Shown here in pieces: positions 5,059 to 5,789 of a DNA stretch of 5,789 bases. The DNA is taken from positions 1-5,789 of the forward strand of contig JAOUEK010000150.1 in NCBI GenBank assembly GCA_029858755.1, given 5' to 3'. Origin of the DNA: Thermoleophilia bacterium. GTDB taxonomy: Bacteria > Actinomycetota > Thermoleophilia > Gaiellales > Gaiellaceae. Both the position numbers and the translations under genes were made by a program. Numbering within the stretch: position 1 is the first letter of the stretch; each line of letters starts with the position of its first letter. The notes under the pieces are model-generated. The model did not search any database. It was given only the letters and a program-made list of their open reading frames with translations, and was not told the DNA's origin.

Positions 5059-5789
5059 TCACGGGGAGGCGGGGGTCGTCTCACAGCTGCCCTTACTCGC
5101 GAAGACCGCCCACTGGTCCTCTGTCTCGAGCTGCTGTCGCCAACACTCGCGGGAGACGCTCCCTACGCGCGCGGGGTTCGCGATGAGCCATCGTGCCGCG
5201 GAGAAGGTGGACGTCGACGGTTCGGGCACCAGCACCACCATCCGGGAGAGATGAGATCCGAAAGCCGGATAGCCGAAATCATCCTGTCCGATCGCGAGCG
5301 CGACGCTTGCCGACTGGGGCACGTTCTCCTCGAGGAAGCGAAGTACCGGAGCCATCTCGGTGCGTACGGTGGTCTGTACCTGCCACCGATCGAGTGACCA
5401 GATGCTCTGCGGTGGGTTGCTCTGCAGAAGGCGTAGACCGGACGGCTTCTCGTACGAGTTCACGAGCGAGAGCAGCGCCGTTGTCGCCGCCACGGCCGCT
5501 GCGGCGGCTGCGACGGGTCTTCGGCGGAGAGCGAGGCCCCAGAGGGCGGCGCTCAGCGCCACGGGGAAGATGACGAACCTGCCGCGCCACGGGTCGTATG
5601 TGATGGTGAAGGCCAACATGATCAGCCATGCCGCCGGCGCCAGAACAAGCACGAGGGCTACCGGGTCGAGCAAGAACGCGCGGACCATGCGAATCGCGCC
5701 GCCGGCTGCTCCGACCACCGCGAGCACCCCGAGAGGGCCGAACCACGAGAAGCTGTCGCTCGCCAAGGTCGGGACGCTCCAGGACGCAT
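5059..5789 (-). CDS. Membrane-embedded glycosyltransferase, GT39/ArnT-like, C-terminal part (5' partial)
   Basis: About 242 codons of the C-terminal part; the frame is open at the right edge, so TTG 5766-5764 is an internal leucine rather than a start, and the true start lies beyond the window. Four hydrophobic segments are visible (roughly plus 5742-5685, 5661-5600, 5577-5520 and 5520-5463). Between them lies ITYDPWRGRFVIFP (about 5601-5560), which resembles the D-P-W/x-G-R-Y/F stretch late in ArnT- and PMT-like proteins of the GT39/GT83 type. A soluble, probably extracytoplasmic tail of about 130 residues follows (LDRWQVQTTVRTEMAPVLRF, then VALAIGQDDFGYPAFG). Such enzymes use polyprenyl-phosphate sugars to glycosylate a lipid, glycan or protein outside the membrane. 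The catalytic acidic loop lies at the missing N-terminus, so activity cannot be checked. It converges on the GT4 operon with a 10-base gap. The tail-coding part has lower G+C than its neighbours. A general polytopic membrane protein of unknown function remains possible. Confidence 0.68.
   Translation of the reverse strand, partial: ASWSVPTLASDSFSWFGPLGVLAVVGAAGGAIRMVRAFLLDPVALVLVLAPAAWLIMLAFTITYDPWRGRFVIFPVALSAALWGLALRRRPVAAAAAAVAATTALLSLVNSYEKPSGLRLLQSNPPQSIWSLDRWQVQTTVRTEMAPVLRFLEENVPQSASVALAIGQDDFGYPAFGSHLSRMVVLVPEPSTSTFSAARWLIANPARVGSVSRECWRQQLETEDQWAVFASKGSCETTPASP

Overview
This is a GC-rich window (hand counts give about 72-80% G+C in the central genes). The leading genes start with GTG and lack Shine-Dalgarno sites. 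Third codon positions are almost all G or C. This fits a high-GC actinobacterium; the protein wording reminds me of Thermoleophilia (Gaiellales/Solirubrobacterales), but that is an impression, not a search result. I see no tRNA, rRNA, CRISPR array, insertion sequence or attachment site.

Layout. Positions 1-202 (+) are the 3' end of a thiamine-diphosphate dehydrogenase E1 gene. Facing it, 23 bases away, is a complete DUF3891-family gene (226-975, -) of unknown function. Divergent from that gene is a broken plus-strand gene (about 1025-1427), whose protein sequence continues through three reading frames in turn and is not intact in any. Then comes a tight plus-strand operon: a GT4 glycosyltransferase (1466-2713), an O-antigen-ligase/Wzy-type polytopic membrane protein (2710-4044) and a second GT4 glycosyltransferase (4041-5048). 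Each of the two junctions overlaps by 4 bases. Converging on the operon, 10 bases away, is the 3' part of a membrane-embedded, GT39/ArnT-like sugar-transferase gene (5059-5789, -) that runs off the right edge.

How the genes fit together. The operon looks like part of a cell-surface polysaccharide locus. The two cytoplasmic GT4 enzymes would add sugars to a lipid-linked or growing glycan. The Wzy_C-type protein would polymerise or ligate that glycan on the outer face of the membrane. The converging gene may be a polyprenyl-phosphate-sugar-dependent transferase in the same locus. No flippase, priming transferase or chain-length regulator lies inside the window, so these would have to be outside it.

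The most notable observations are the multiply frameshifted gene at 1025-1427, two TANNNT boxes placed 7-8 bases before GTG starts (suggesting leaderless mRNAs), and a clear G+C drop in the 3' part of the last gene. I did not find convincing evidence of a wholly new biological system here.
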